This document shows, piece after piece, positions 34,061-46,354 of a stretch of DNA of 64,000 bases. The position numbers and the translations under genes are program-made. Every line of letters begins with the position of its first letter. Position 1 is the first letter of the stretch. Below the pieces are notes generated by a model. It saw only the letters and a list, made by a program, of their open reading frames with translations, was not told where the DNA came from and searched no databases. The DNA comes from Tillandsia leiboldiana (lineage: Eukaryota > Streptophyta > Magnoliopsida > Poales > Bromeliaceae): NCBI GenBank assembly GCA_029204045.2, contig CM055076.1, positions 25,802,542 through 25,866,541 on the forward strand. Direction: 5' to 3'.

Positions 34061-35846
34061 AACACCAGAGAATTTCTCTGGGCACCTTGAAGCAAGCTCT
34101 GGCAGCAGGCGGCGGTCGTTGGCCGGAAAGCTCAATCTTGAGGGCATTAATGGCGGATTCATAACCGGCCAGCAAGGGATGCATGCAAGTGCCTGCATGG
34201 GGCCGTTTCGACCTTGTGAAGGCAACTGAGGGTATGGCCGGAGGTAGGAGGCAGCGCCGGCGCCGGAGCAGCAAGCTCGGCCAAACCCTCAATAGCCCGA
34301 AGCTAGGGCTTAGGTCTGCGACTTGCACACTAAGCCAAAAGACATGAAACTTCATGGGAGTGTTCATTAGACTCAACAGAAGATTTCCATCATTTTGGTT
34401 CAAGACCCGAGCCGCCGGATGCGACGGTTGGCCGCGGCGGAGCAAAACCAGTTTTTCGGCGGTGCAACTTCACCGCCGGCAAACGACCGTGCATGGAGGT
34501 TTGGGACTTGGCAGGGGAAGTCTACAAGACCTCATTAAGACTCTGCCATGGATCTTGGGCCAATAAAACCAAGGGAAAAGAGACCTCACCTTCGCCGGAG
34601 TTGGAGAAAATGGAAGAAGCCGGTTCTTGCTCCTCGCAGCGTCGCGCGGCCACAGCAGGCGACGGGACCAGGCTAGTCTTCTGCAGATTGCAGAGGTCCT
34701 CTGGATGCTCTGGAAGAGAACCCAGGCCACCTTGGAGCAACCCTTCCTCCACAACCCAAAATCCGGCAAGGATCTTGCTTTTCCGGCGATCCTCGGCGGC
34801 GGCTGATGGTGCGGCTCACGGGGAAGATGCAGAGGAAGAAGGAGAAACCTTTGATGGAGGTTAGGTGCAAGAAATCTCTAGTTTGCTTGTTCTTTTCCAC
34901 TTCAACTCGGTTGCCAAGAACCTTGCAACATCATCTTCTCCACATTGCTTTATCCTATGAAGAATAATGGTTCCCAGGGACTTGGCTTCGTGGCAGAGAA
35001 GGTGGAAGGAACATGGATGAGCAGTTGTAACTGCCCCCCAAACCCACATCACTAGTGCATAGTGTTATTAGTGAATTTTCCCTTTCATTGCAACTTAGTC
35101 CCTCTAAACCTTGTTCATTACAATTCAGTCCACATCTGTAGGTCATTTATGCATAGAAGTCCTTCTCCAAATAACCCCATTGCATTTGACACATAAAATA
35201 TTAGGACTTCTTGCAAAATACTGTAAATTTTTTAGTATTTTACGCTTTTCGAGATGATCGAGTCGTCAAACGGAAAAAACGGACACCACCACGACGTCCG
35301 GCTCGACGAAATCTACTGAGTAGCGATTTTGGTTTCTTGAGTTCGATCCTCTAAAAATTCGAAATCCATTAAATACAGTGGATTTATACTATGTGGCACG
35401 CTTTACGATGCTTTAGAGTCGTCAAACACAAATTTCGTCAGCGCCACTGCGCTCAGAACGTTGATGCCATTCAAATCGACTAACTGGATCGTTAGATTCG
35501 GACTCCAGACAGTGAATCGGCCAACGTTCGCTCGGCGGAGGATTAAATCAGGGGTTACTATTCACGACTTAAGTCGTGGGCCCCACCAGCTTCTCCTCTG
35601 ATTTCTGGACGATCTGACCGTCGGATCGAAAATCTTTTTATACTATTTTCTATCGATTCGATGAGACGGTCGCACTGGTGATTTCATATTTTCGAAATTA
35701 GACTCGGATCTGAAAGACAGAAAATAGTGCTTCGTAAACTGTGTAATTTGTACACCGGTATACAACCACTTAGGTTTCTTTTGCATTTTCTCATTCGCAT
35801 TCACCTTTGAATTTTTCAATTTCAAATTTGAATTTCTCAGGTACTA
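33584..35846 (-). repeat. Right inverted arm
   Basis: Reverse complement of 29086-31350 with scattered substitutions and small indels. A few percent divergence by eye suggests the arms have been separate for some time, or that conversion has been incomplete. Confidence 0.8.
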
Positions 35847-36140
35847 CACTTGATGATGCAATAATAATTAAAATACTATATTATTTTGATATTAATAATT
35901 TATTTATATTTATTTAAAACAATAAGGTTATAAGATTTAATTATAATTATTTAATAAGTCCAAAAATTAACGTACCACATGCCTTTTAGGGTAGGCAGAA
36001 ATTATACCAGGCTAAAGTTCAAGAACTAAACTATAATATGCCGTATAATTCCAGCAAAAAATTATAACGAAGTAAAATTTGAGAACTAAAATGACGCGCA
36101 TCTCATTGTTTGACGACCAAATGTGTAATTTATTTTTTAA
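35847..36140. repeat. Family R copy, right half
   Basis: It continues the family R copy broken at 29085, starting with the duplicated CACTTGATG. Confidence 0.75.
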
Positions 36141-37139
36141 AAAAACAAGATAAAATTACCCTCACTCCTCAATTCCTTGGATATATAAGTGAGAATTAGT
36201 TATTACATAGATAAGTATAAATTTAAAAATAAATTAAAATTATTATATAAATGTATTTGGTTGGAAATTAAAGTAGTATCAGATATAAAGAAATTTTTGT
36301 TTGGTGTGATAACGGAGAATAAGAAAAATAAAGAGTAGTATTTATATGAAATGACGAAATTACTCTCAACAATAATAGTTTTTTAAAACAAATAAAAATT
36401 TTACTTGTATAATTTTAGATATTTAATTTAAGATATTTATTAAAAAAAAATTATTAAAATTTATATTTTACTTGCATATAAAAAAATTATTAAAAATTTT
36501 TAAAATTTTGAAACTTTATACATTTTTAAAAATTCCAAAATTTTGTATATAAAAATTGGTATAAATTTTAAAATTTTAAAAAATTTTAAATTTTTAAATT
36601 TATTAAAAATTAAAGTTAAAAATTTAAAAAGCTATAAAATTTAAAAATTCTCTAAAGTTAAATTTACAAATTTTAAAAAATTTGTACAAATTTTAAAATT
36701 TTAAAATTAATCAATTTTAAAATTTTATAAAATTTTAAATTTATTAAAAATTAAAGTTAAAAATTTAAAAAACTATACAATTTAAAAATTCTCTAAAGTT
36801 AAAAATTTATAAATATTAAAAATTTTAATTTTAATTGTTTCGAAAAAATTACAAAAGTGAAAGCAAAAATTTTAATTTTCAAATTTGTATAAATTTTAAA
36901 ATTCTATAAATAAATTGTTTAAATTTTAAAATTAATAAATTTTACAAAAAATTAATTTTTTTAAAAAAATTTAGCTTTATTAAAAAGTAAAATTAAAAAT
37001 TTTAAAATTTAAAAAATTTAAAAAATTAAAAATTTTAAATTTTATAAATTTAAATATCTTAAAATTTAAAAAAATTTAAATAAATAAAAAACAAAAGGAT
37101 GGAACAAGTGTTCCATCCTTGTTCCCCCGCCATATTCTT
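36141..37139. repeat. Very AT-rich low-complexity tract with hairpin
   Basis: About 600 bp (36420-37080) is made almost entirely of AAATTTTAAAATT-type words. It ends with a hairpin, GGATGGAAC/GTTCCATCC at 37097-37118. This sequence replaces the region where the CNL promoter should be. Confidence 0.7.
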
Positions 37140-37227
37140 GTTTTTAATTTGGTTGTAGTATTTTTTTTGGTTAAATTTGAGATTATTTTGGAGCAACTAC
37201 CTCTTCAATCTCTTTTTTGGGTTTGTG
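37140..37227 (+). promoter_or_regulatory. Truncated exon 1 of the 37.6 kb CNL gene
   Basis: Homology to the other CNL leaders begins abruptly inside exon 1 (TTTAATTTGGTTGTAGTA) and runs to the donor GTTACT at 37228. The upstream half of the exon and the TATA region found at 26.3 and 59.1 kb are missing. The intron is only 364 bp, with its acceptor TTATTTCAG ending at 37591. Confidence 0.65.
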
Positions 37228-37613
37228 GTTACTTGTGCTTCTTCTAGCTACTTATACTAACAGAGAGTATAGTATACCTTTATTGATTAATATATTGTTT
37301 GAATTCACATGATCTTTGGTAACAAGATAACAAGAGATTATAATTGAGGTAGAATAATTTAGCCTTATTAAAAACTTTTACATTATTATTGATGGTTGAG
37401 CATCTAAATTGATGATCAATACCATGCAAGATAATTAAAGATATATAAACTTTCTAGAAAAAGAGTTCTATGATTTTAAAATTTTATTTTATGGCTCCTA
37501 AAAATTAGCAATCTTGGTCAATAGGAATGGTCAAAATTAGCTAGTGGTGCATTTGAAGAGACATGTAATTTGAAAAGATCGTTTATTTCAGGCTCACTTC
37601 AGAGGAAGCACCC

Positions 37614-40361
37614 ATGGCGGAGGCTGTGGTAACCTCATTAGTCCTGAAGATCGGTGCTATCTTAGCTGATGAAGCAACTAAATCAGTATCAGCAATGAAA
37701 GAACTCATGAAGGATATGAGTGAGATTAAGGCTGAGCTTAGGGGCATGCAATCCTTCCTACGGAATGCAGAAAGACCAAAAGAGAGGGATGATAGCATAA
37801 ATATCTTTATAAAAGAAATAACAGAGTTGGCTTTCGACATTGAGGATATTATAGATGAATTCACGTACAAGCTGGGCGAGGAGCAAGGAGGGGTTCTACC
37901 CACAACAATCAAGAGGTGCAGAAATATAATAACCTGGCATCACCTTAGCAAGAGGGCAAAAGATATCAAAATTAAACTCCAAAGCACCATGGAGAGAAGG
38001 AACAGATATGATACAAAGGGAATGGAAAATGAAGCAAAACCTCTAATAACTGCTGTCAGTAGTAAGAGCCGTGCAGAATTGGCACATTTTGTCGACGATG
38101 ATGATATCGTGGGTATTGACAAGCAAAGAGACTTGTTGCTCGGATGGTTAAAAAATGAGAATGAGCAGCAACGACAGCCCATGATAATCTCAGTGGTAGG
38201 GATGGGTGGTTTAGGGAAGACAACTCTCGTAACTCATGTGTACAAAATCATCAAAGCTACCTTTGATGCTTGTGCCTGGGTTGTTGTATCTCAGAGTTAC
38301 GAGACTAATGATTTGCTTAGAAAGATCTTAAAAGAGTTTTGCGGGGAAGATCGTCAGAAAAAAGAAGCACCTAACAACATTGATACCATGGATTACAGAA
38401 GATTGGTTGAGACTATTTACACTTACTTGCAGTGCAAAACGTATGTACTCATTTTGGATGATGTTTGGAAAACTGATGTAATGGACAATATAAGATTTGC
38501 ACTTCTGAATGGTAATAGCAAGAGTAGAATAGTTTTCACAACAAGGAGTCATGAAGTAGCACAATTAGCTAACGAGCACCATATGTTTGAGCTAAAGACA
38601 CTAGAGGCAGATCATTCATGGGATTTGTTTTGTAAAAATGCATTTTGGAAAAATTCAAACAAGATTTGCCCACCGCCTTTAGAACAATGTGCCAAAAAAA
38701 TCGTCGAGAAGTGTGATGGCTTGCCACTTGCTATCGTATCTATAGGCCGTCTCTTATCATTTCGAGAGCAAACTGATTCTGAATGGGAGAAGGTTTAGAA
38801 AGATCTTGAGTGGTATCTAACCAACAAACTCCATGATAAAGTACATAACATTTTGAAACTTAGTTTGGACGATCTTCCCCATTACCTTCGAAATTGCTTC
38901 TTATATTGTTCTAGTTTTCCAGAAGATTATGAAATTGAAAGTAAGACGCTCATAAGGCTTTGGGTGGCTGAAGGTTTCATTGAAGAAAGACAAGGAACAA
39001 TATTGGAGGATGTGGCCGACGACTACATTAAGGATCTTGTTCATCGGTGTCTACTACAAGTGGCAAAGAGGGACGAAATTGGAAGAGTTCGTTCATATCG
39101 AATGCATGACATCATTCGAGTCCTCGCTCTTTCTCAGTCAAAGGAGGAAAGTTTCTGCATGGTTTACGAGCATTCAAGGACAATCTTGCACAAAGCACGC
39201 CGCTTGTCAATCCTAAGTAGTATGACTGAACAATGTACTGAAGGCAAATCTCAGTTGCGTTCAATACTTGTTTTCAACAATTCCATGAGCTCTGATTTAC
39301 TAAAGTCGGCCTTAAGATCATCAAAATTGTTGCGTGTCTTGGAACTAAAAGGAGCGCAGATCGAGAAACTACCGAGTGAGATATGTAACCTATTCAACCT
39401 GCATTATCTTGGCTTGCGAGAAACAAAAATTAAGGAGCTTCCAAGATCAATTGGAAAGCTACAAAATATGCAAATATTAGATATAGGTCACACTGGAATA
39501 AAAAAGCTGCCAAAAGGAATAACAAAGCTTCAAAAGTTGAGACATCTACTTTTACCCTTTTTTTCTAGCTGCGAGGTACCTGCGGAAATATGGCGCTTGA
39601 AGGGCTTGCAGACTTTACATTGTATTAAAGCAACTACAGAGATTGTGCGGAATTTAGAAGCTTTGACAGAGTTGCGGACATTTCTGATAATCGATGTAAG
39701 AACCCATCACTGTGCAGACTTGTGGAACAGTATCACAAAGATGAACCATCTTAGCAATTTAAGGGTCGATAGTAAAGATGGGAATGAATTACAGCAGTTG
39801 GACACCCTGCGCCTACCTCTACCAATTCAAAACTTAGGCCTGTGGGGTAAATTAGACAAAAACTCACTCCCTCAGCTTGCCACGTCCTTTGGGTCTCTAA
39901 CAAACCTAACCATGTTAACACTTGTACACTCAAAATTGGATGAAGATACATTTCCTTACCTGCAAGCACTACCCGCGTTGATGCTTCTTGAGCTTTCTAA
40001 GGCATATGATGGCACGAAATTGCACTTCCAAGCAACATCATTCCCGAAGCTAAAGGAAGTGATTATAGATGCTGCCTGGAATCTCAGTCTGGTAGAAATA
40101 GAAAGAGGAGCAATGACAAGCCTGAATGTGCTTGGCCTACACAGTTGCCCAGAGCTAAGGGAGTTGCCCTACGGCATCGAGTACCTTACCACCCTTCAGG
40201 ATTTATCCATTCACTATCCAGCAGAGGAACTTATTGAGAGGCTTCTAGGAGAAGGAGAAGGCGACCACAACAATGATTGCCGCGCAAGGGTTCGCCACAT
40301 CCCTAATTTTACTATTGAATTCGTACGAGACGGCAAGTTCGTCAAAGAGAGGATTCAATGA
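37614..40361 (+). pseudogene. CC-NB-ARC-LRR gene with one in-frame stop
   Basis: One frame from ATG 37614 to TGA 40361, 915 codons, interrupted only by TAG at 38796-38798 (codon 395). The intact paralogue at 60.9 kb has tyrosine at this place. A small in-frame deletion of about 9 residues shortens the coiled coil. NB-ARC: P-loop GMGGLGKTT 196-204, kinase-2 YVLILDDVW, GLPLAI. The stop falls in ARC2, before RNBS-D (NCFLYCSSFPEDYE) and MHD. The LRR is complete and shares long identical runs with the 60.9 kb gene. As written it would give a truncated CC-NB protein. Loss of its promoter region also suggests it is dying or silent, but everything else in the frame is clean. Confidence 0.87.
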
Positions 40362-40660
40362 TTCCACATCATGTAGCTGAATTTGGGCGCTTTTTGCAAG
40401 GTACCGAGCTTGATGCTTCCATATTTTCTGCCTCGGATATTCTAAACAATTTGGAAAATTGAAAATGATGATTAGAATGCAAATGTTATCTTGTCTGTAT
40501 ATTTTATTTTATTTTTAATGTATATATAAAAGTGAAGCATCAAATTGATCAAGTTGGTGGCTTCAGAAGAACGGCTACTCTCCAAGTATTATGTATTTGT
40601 TGGATGCTTTGTATCGTTTAAAACTCTATTTATTTTAAAAAAAAATTTAAAAAAATTGAA
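40362..40660 (+). other. 3' flank/3'UTR shared with the 60.9 kb CNL
   Basis: Nearly identical to 63696-64000 (GATTCCACATC, GGGCGCTTTTTGCAA, CTTGATGCTTCC), so the duplication that made the two genes included at least 300 bp of downstream sequence. Confidence 0.75.
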
Positions 40661-40680
40661 GAAAAATCTTTCGCATAGTG

Positions 40681-40780
40681 NNNNNNNNNNNNNNNNNNNN
40701 NNNNNNNNNNNNNNNNNNNNNNNNNNNNNNNNNNNNNNNNNNNNNNNNNNNNNNNNNNNNNNNNNNNNNNNNNNNNNNNN
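40681..40780. other. Assembly gap (100 N)
   Basis: A run of 100 N directly after the CNL 3' flank. Confidence 0.99.
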
Positions 40781-41990
40781 GCGTAATAATTTAATATTTT
40801 ATTTAATAATATTTTTTATAATAAAATAAAAATAAATTATAATTTTGATGCTCAAATTACTAGAAAAAATTATACTGTTTAATTGTTACATTTTTAATTA
40901 ATTACAATTTTTTGCAACATTTTAATATACTTTATTACCAAACAAGATCTATCAGTCTTCGGTACCGCGTTGATTGGGAATAGACCAGAAGAGTGTCACC
41001 CGGTTAGTAAGTAATAAAGTAAGGGAGTAATCTGGTATAAAATCTAAATTGTGTTTGTGGTTGTAATGAGGCTTAACCTGGTATAAGAAAAGTGGTGTTT
41101 GGATGGGGGTTGAAGAATAAAGATAGGTATAGACTGGTTGACTTGTATGTTAATGACGATGTGACCTTTACTTTTATATATATTATAAATTGTGATAATT
41201 AAAGAATGTATTAGAATTATTTAATTATAACAATCTTTATCTATTATATTTAATTACTTATATACTATATAAAATTCTATTTAATTTTAATTTGTCTTAA
41301 AATATTTTTTAACGATTAAAAATTATAATATTTAACGATTAAAAATTTAATATAATTTTTATTATATTGAAAATTATAATATTATTAAATAATATTTAAT
41401 AATATTATTTTATAAGTGATTTATACATACTTATGATAAAAAATTTTAAGTGGGAATAAAAAAAAATATTAATTTTAAAATGTTAAGTAGGAGTAAAAAT
41501 TTTAATTTATAAATTTATATAAATTTTAAAAAAATTATAAAAATATTGTATAAATTTTAAAATTAATAATTTTTAAAAATAAAATAAAATTTTTAGATTT
41601 ATTAAAATATAAAATTAAAAAAAAATTAAAATTTATAAAATTTAAAATTTAAAATTTAAATATTTTTTATAATTTAAAAATTTTTATTTAAAAAAAAAAA
41701 ATCCTGAAAGCATTAAAGAAAAAAAAAACGAGAAAAAAAAAAAAAAAAAAAGAAAAAGAAAAACGCCCCTTCCCAAGGCGGACGTGGAGAGAGAGAGAGA
41801 GGGAGAAAGGTGGTTGGGTTTGGGGTTTGGGTGGGATATCCCAAAGCCCAAACCCGGGATATCTCCGTTTGGGGGATATTCCCAAACGGGGATATCCCAA
41901 AATTGTTTGGGGGATAAAGGGGGATATCCCCCCTTTATCCCCAATCCAAACAAGGCCATCGAGTCTGTCTTTTTTTTTTAATGCGTCTGC
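40781..41990. other. AT-rich region, possible large MITE with palindromic end
   Basis: GTGTTTGGATGGGGG near 41092 and its rough complement CCCCAATCCAAACAAGG near 41938-41955 may be terminal inverted repeats. Between them is AT-rich filler, then a dense set of GGGATATCCC palindromes (41830-41945). No gene is visible. Confidence 0.4.
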
Positions 41991-41999
41991 ACATAAGAT

Positions 42000-42730
42000 A
42001 ATCTTTAATTTAGATAAATTATTATATTTTATCACCATTTGATTTATAAAATTTAGTATTTTTATATAATTTATAAATTATAATATTTTACCATTCTATT
42101 TGATAATAAATTTTTATGGTAAAACAAAAAGTAAATAATATTTTTGGTCCTCAAATTATAAGAGCAGTGACACTTTGGACCTCAAATTTTAATTTTTTTT
42201 ATAATTTCTAACTCGAACTATCAGGCGCGTGATACTTTAACTCTCAAATTTTAATTAGTTGTAATTTTTCGTTCAAACTATACAGTATGTTATAATTCAG
42301 TCCTCAAAACTTTCTAAATTATATCAATATTCTACTTAATGATGCAACAATGACAAAAATAATATATTATTTCGATATTAATAATTTATTCATTCTTATT
42401 TTTTTAAAAAATTAGATTATGGGACTCAATTATAATAATTCAACAAGTTTAAGAATTAAAGTGTCGCATGCCTTTTAGGTCAGGCTAAAAATTACGCCCA
42501 ATTAAAGTTCTAAGACTAAAAGTGTAATGTGATGCATAGTTTGAGCAAAAGATTATAACGAATTAAAATTCGAAAATTAAAATATCGTGAACCTTATAGT
42601 TTGAGAACCAAAACTGTAATTTATTCTAAACCAAAAGATAAAATTATATACCAGCAGAATAAAATTTTTCGAATGCAGAATGACAAAATAAAAATTTACC
42701 AGACTTTTCGGACACAGAATATCGAAACAT
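42000..42730. repeat. Family R copy
   Basis: Full-length match to 25350-26100, including TTTGGTCCTCAAATTATA, CTACTTAATGATGCAACAATG and CTTTTCGGACACAGAATA. Confidence 0.7.
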
Positions 42731-42789
42731 AAAAATTAACTTAAGTTTTTTTTTTTTTTTTTTTTAATTTCAGGATTAGTACACAACAT

Positions 42790-43529
42790 AATTTTAATCC
42801 AGATAAAATATTATATTTTATCACCTTCTAATTTACAAAATTTAACATTGAAGTATAATTAAATTTTTATGATAAAATAAAAAATAAATTATATTTTTGA
42901 TGCGCGTGATATTTTAATTTTTATATTTTAATTAAATATATTTTTTTGCTCGAATTATGAAAGGAAAATGCTATGTGTACACCCGTAAGGGGTGTACATC
43001 TCACACCCCCACCCATCTAAGGGTGGGGGTGTGATGATGGGTCACTTGATGTGACCCGTAAACAATATCGCCACCATTAAAATGGTGGAGATGTATGATG
43101 TACACCCCTTTGGGGTGTACATGTAGCATTGCTCATTATGAAATGTATTACAATTTAGTCTTCAATTTTTTTAAAATTATAACAACATCTCACTCGATGA
43201 TAGAATAGTGGTTAAAATACTATATTATTTTGATATTAATAATTTATTCATACTTATTTTTTAAAAAATAAATTGTGAGGCTTAATTATAATAATTTAGT
43301 AAATTCAAGGATTAAAGTGTAATTTATTGAATTATTGTAATTTTAATTCTCAAATTTATTGAATTATTGCAATCATACTTTCGGGCTAGAAATTGCACTA
43401 AATTAAAATTCGAAAACTAAAATATAATGTGCCGCAGCCAAAAATTACAATAAATTAAAGCTCGAGAACTAAAATGTCACGCATCTTATAGTTTGAGGAC
43501 CAAAAGTGTAATTTATTTTAAAGCAAAAA
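42790..43529. repeat. Family R copy carrying a hairpin MITE
   Basis: A second tandem family R copy, interrupted at 42963-43134 by the hairpin MITE and cut at 43530 by a TRIM. Confidence 0.65.
42963..43134. mobile_element. Hairpin MITE (~172 bp), copy 1
   Basis: It begins AAAATGCTATGTGTACACC and ends GGTGTACATGTAGCATTGCTC. Inside are three further palindromes: CACCCCCACCC/GGGTGGGGGTG, GGGTCACTTGATGTGACCC and CCACCATT/AATGGTGG. The same layout is found at 52797, 54419, 56482 and 56818. Confidence 0.7.
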
Positions 43530-43866
43530 TGTAACGACCCGGCCCACTAGCAATAATAACTTGTTGGGCCCAAACCACAGCCCAAAATGCTTAAGCCCAG
43601 TTATTATTAATAGTGTCCATGTCTCATATAAATCTAATCACAATTCCATCCACATCCGATGTGGGACTATTGGGGGCGTCACAGACTCCCCCCGTTTAGG
43701 CCTGACGTCTTCGTCAGCCTAAACATACACACAGCAGCCCAAAATCACCAGGCGATGTGAGACTCGTTTCACTAGCCCTGTCATCTAGACCCAGACTCAG
43801 CCGAGACTCGCCGCACACTTCCGGCTGGTTATTGGCTCTGATACCAAATGTAAGGACCTAGCCCAC
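43530..43866 (-). mobile_element. TRIM element, second LTR cut by a Gypsy LTR
   Basis: LTR 43530-43683, internal domain, primer site (minus strand TGGTATCAGAGCC, 43834-43846), then only 18 bp of the next LTR (43849-43866) before TGTCACGCCCC. CCCAC precedes the Gypsy LTR at 43866 and recurs at 45774-45778 in the next TRIM LTR, a possible target duplication with a shifted boundary. Confidence 0.75.
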
Positions 43867-45760
43867 TGTCACGCCCCTAGTTTTGGAAAGCAGGCTAAAT
43901 TTTTTTTTTTTTTTTTTTTTTGAAATCAGAGTTTAAATCATTTCAGGCGTGAACAGATCGCCACATGTATAGTAAATTCCCTGTCCAATTGGACAGAGCC
44001 TTTCCTATACATGCACGGCTAATCACTTACAGTCAATACCAGAGTAGTCTAAACTACGCATGCATAAATTAGTCATTTTATAATATTTTAAAATATAATG
44101 CGAAAAATGAAATATACTGATGACATAAGGGTCGGTACTATCGCAACAACCTCACCAACGTGTCCCGACATCCCAACACCCGAACGATCTGAAAAACAGT
44201 CACCCAGGGGGTGTGAGATACATCGACAGTGTATCCCAGTGAGCACGACGAGCCGAGAATTAGCTAATCGTACCTACTGGATACAATAATCTGCGGATAG
44301 TAAATAGATCCATAGGTAAAGCTGAATAATCAATAAAAATGTCTACGGATAATCAAGATATAACTGAGCAGATATGGGTACAGAAATAAACAGTAAAACA
44401 TGCTAGAATATGGAAATATAAGTTATGCATCAACAAAAGAACAGCAAGTACCCAACCGATGCCACTATTGGTCACGGGGACCTCAGGCGAAGATATCTAT
44501 GCAGAGCCAACCACAATCATACTGGATTCCACCTAGCCGAGCTGAACAGCAACCCCGTACCATTGATATAGCCGAGAGGATCCTCGTACCTAAAGGTACA
44601 GCCGAGAGTTTCCTCATATCGGTACAGCCAAGGGGCTCCCCGTACACAGTGATACAGCAAGAGGGGATAGCTCACGGGTCAACCAGACCCTTTACCGATA
44701 AAGAACGCAATGTGGGTGATCAATCCCACAGCGTACGCGAATGAACAGCAGGTGCACAACCATCACAATGCGAATGCTCAAGCTCACGGTCCACAGACCG
44801 GGTAATCGGCAACATGCCGAAAATCCCCACAGGGATGCAAATGTCTGTATATCAATCATAGGTCTATCATGCATATCTGGAATGTAAAAGCAAGTATCTC
44901 TGGATATAGATGTAGTATAACAAATGACGGATATGAAAGCAATCAGCGGGCATGATCAGACCATGAAAATCTACTGTACTGATGAGCAGATGAACAAGAA
45001 TATTCCAAATAATATCTATCATCTAGGAACATGAAACATATAGGCATAATCATCCAGGCTAAATCAAGAACAGGTGTCCGACTAGACTAAAGCAACCAGA
45101 GGGCCGAAAAGATAAAGCCCGGACCGAAGATAACCCAGCTGTTTGTAGGCGGTCCAATGACTCCAACAGAAGGCTCGTGGGCCGGAGTCAGACTGCAAGG
45201 ACCTGAATCATGAAATACTGATCAGGGACGGACTCACACATTCCCAAAACCACAGACTCACTAATTAAGCCACTTTGCTAAAATCGATGCTCGATCGGAG
45301 CCATAATTACTTCAACACTTCCGGAAAGACCAATTTGGCACCAGAAGCCACCGACTTGAAACGAGAGCCACTGGACCAACCAGGGCAGCGTCGGAAATAA
45401 CCAGAGACAGGTAACAAGATCCATTTATCATTCTATTACATCAAAGTACGCGAAACTCGCGCCGAAAGCCATTAAACTGATGATTTCGTCGATTTACGGT
45501 TCGTTATCCGATTTTCGCTCAACGAAGACCAACGGACCTCTAACAAAAAGCTTAGAGGTCATGTACACACTACCCAAGACAGTCCACAAGGTCACATTTG
45601 CAACTTGGTCCTCAATATTCTTTAAAATTGCATAAATACATCCAATTTAGCACTGTTTCGACTCGATCTCCCAATCCGGGACCTTTTTGACTATGCCGTA
45701 AATTACAGTAGGTAAATCTCGATGCAAGCTAACCCGTGCTCACAGATTTGAGTGGACACG
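43867..45760 (-). mobile_element. Solo Gypsy LTR, family B
   Basis: It starts TGTCACGCCCCTAG and runs about 1.9 kb to the next TRIM. It shares blocks in order with 31527-33560. No gag or pol adjoins it. The ORFs at 44098-44744 are not protein-like. Confidence 0.75.
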
Positions 45761-46237
45761 TGTAACGACCCAGCCCACTAGCAATAATAATTTGTTGGGC
45801 CCAAACCACATCCCAAAATGCTTAAGCCGAGTTATTATTACTAGTGTCCAAGTCTCATATAAACCCAATCACAATTCCATCCACATCCGATGTGGGACTA
45901 TTGGGGGCGTCACAGACTCCCCCCGTTTAGGCATGACGTCCTCGTCAGCCCAAACACACACACACACATCAGCCCAAGATCACCAGGCGATGTGAGACTC
46001 GTCTCGCTAGCCCTGTCATCTGGACCCAGACTCAGCCGAGACTCATCACACACTTCCGGCTGGTTATTGGCTCTGATACCAAATGTAACGACCCGACCCA
46101 CTAGCAATAATAACTTGTTGGGCCCAAACCACAGTCCAAAATACTTAAGTCCAGTTATTATTACTAGTGTCCAAGTCTCATATAAACCCAATCACAATTT
46201 CATCCACATCCGATGTGGGACTGTTGGGGGCGTCACA
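45761..46237 (-). mobile_element. Complete TRIM element
   Basis: Two 154 bp LTRs (45761-45914 and 46084-46237), each TGTAACGACCC...GGCGTCACA on the plus strand. Minus-strand order: LTR, TT, primer site TGGTATCAGAGCC (46069-46081), ~170 bp internal domain, purine tract GGGGGGAGTC, LTR. No ORF. A 5S sequence adjoins it at 46241. Confidence 0.85.
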
Positions 46238-46240
46238 GAA

Positions 46241-46354
46241 TCAACACGAGGACTTCCCAGGGGGTCACCCATCCTAGTACTCCTCTCGCCCAAGCATACT
46301 TAACTGCGGAGTTCTGATGGGATCCGGTGCTTTAGTGCTGGTATGATCGCATCC
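46241..46354 (-). pseudogene. 5S rRNA sequence, left arm
   Basis: Near-complete plant 5S rRNA on the minus strand: GGATGCGATCATACCAGCAC, GGATCCCATCAGAACTCCG, then the A-box/IE/C-box region including AGGATGGGTGACC. It lacks the usual CATCCC end and a T-run terminator. It lies between the TRIM and the viral sequence, so it is more likely a retro-copied or Cassandra-derived sequence than a 5S gene. Confidence 0.85.

Larger units (their letters stand above)
29086..35846. mobile_element. 6.76 kb element with 2.26 kb terminal inverted repeats and target duplication
   Basis: Left arm 29086-31350 and right arm 33584-35846 are near-identical reverse complements along their full length. The outer ends read TAGTACCCGAGAAATTC and its complement (one mismatch). 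CACTTGATG flanks both sides directly (29077-29085, 35847-35855). This fits a Mutator-like or foldback DNA element with a 9-bp duplication. It fits equally well as TGTAG...CTACA ends with a 5-bp CTTGA duplication, because the target supplies the TG and CA. The spacer 31351-33583 holds a TRIM LTR and a Gypsy LTR. No transposase is visible, so it would be non-autonomous. ORFs in the arms occur in pairs but match nothing I know. Confidence 0.75.

Noticed and set aside
46241..46354. Functional 5S rRNA gene
   Set aside because: Single copies fused to viral and TRIM sequence in inverted arms, with the 3' end and T-run terminator missing; not an rDNA array.
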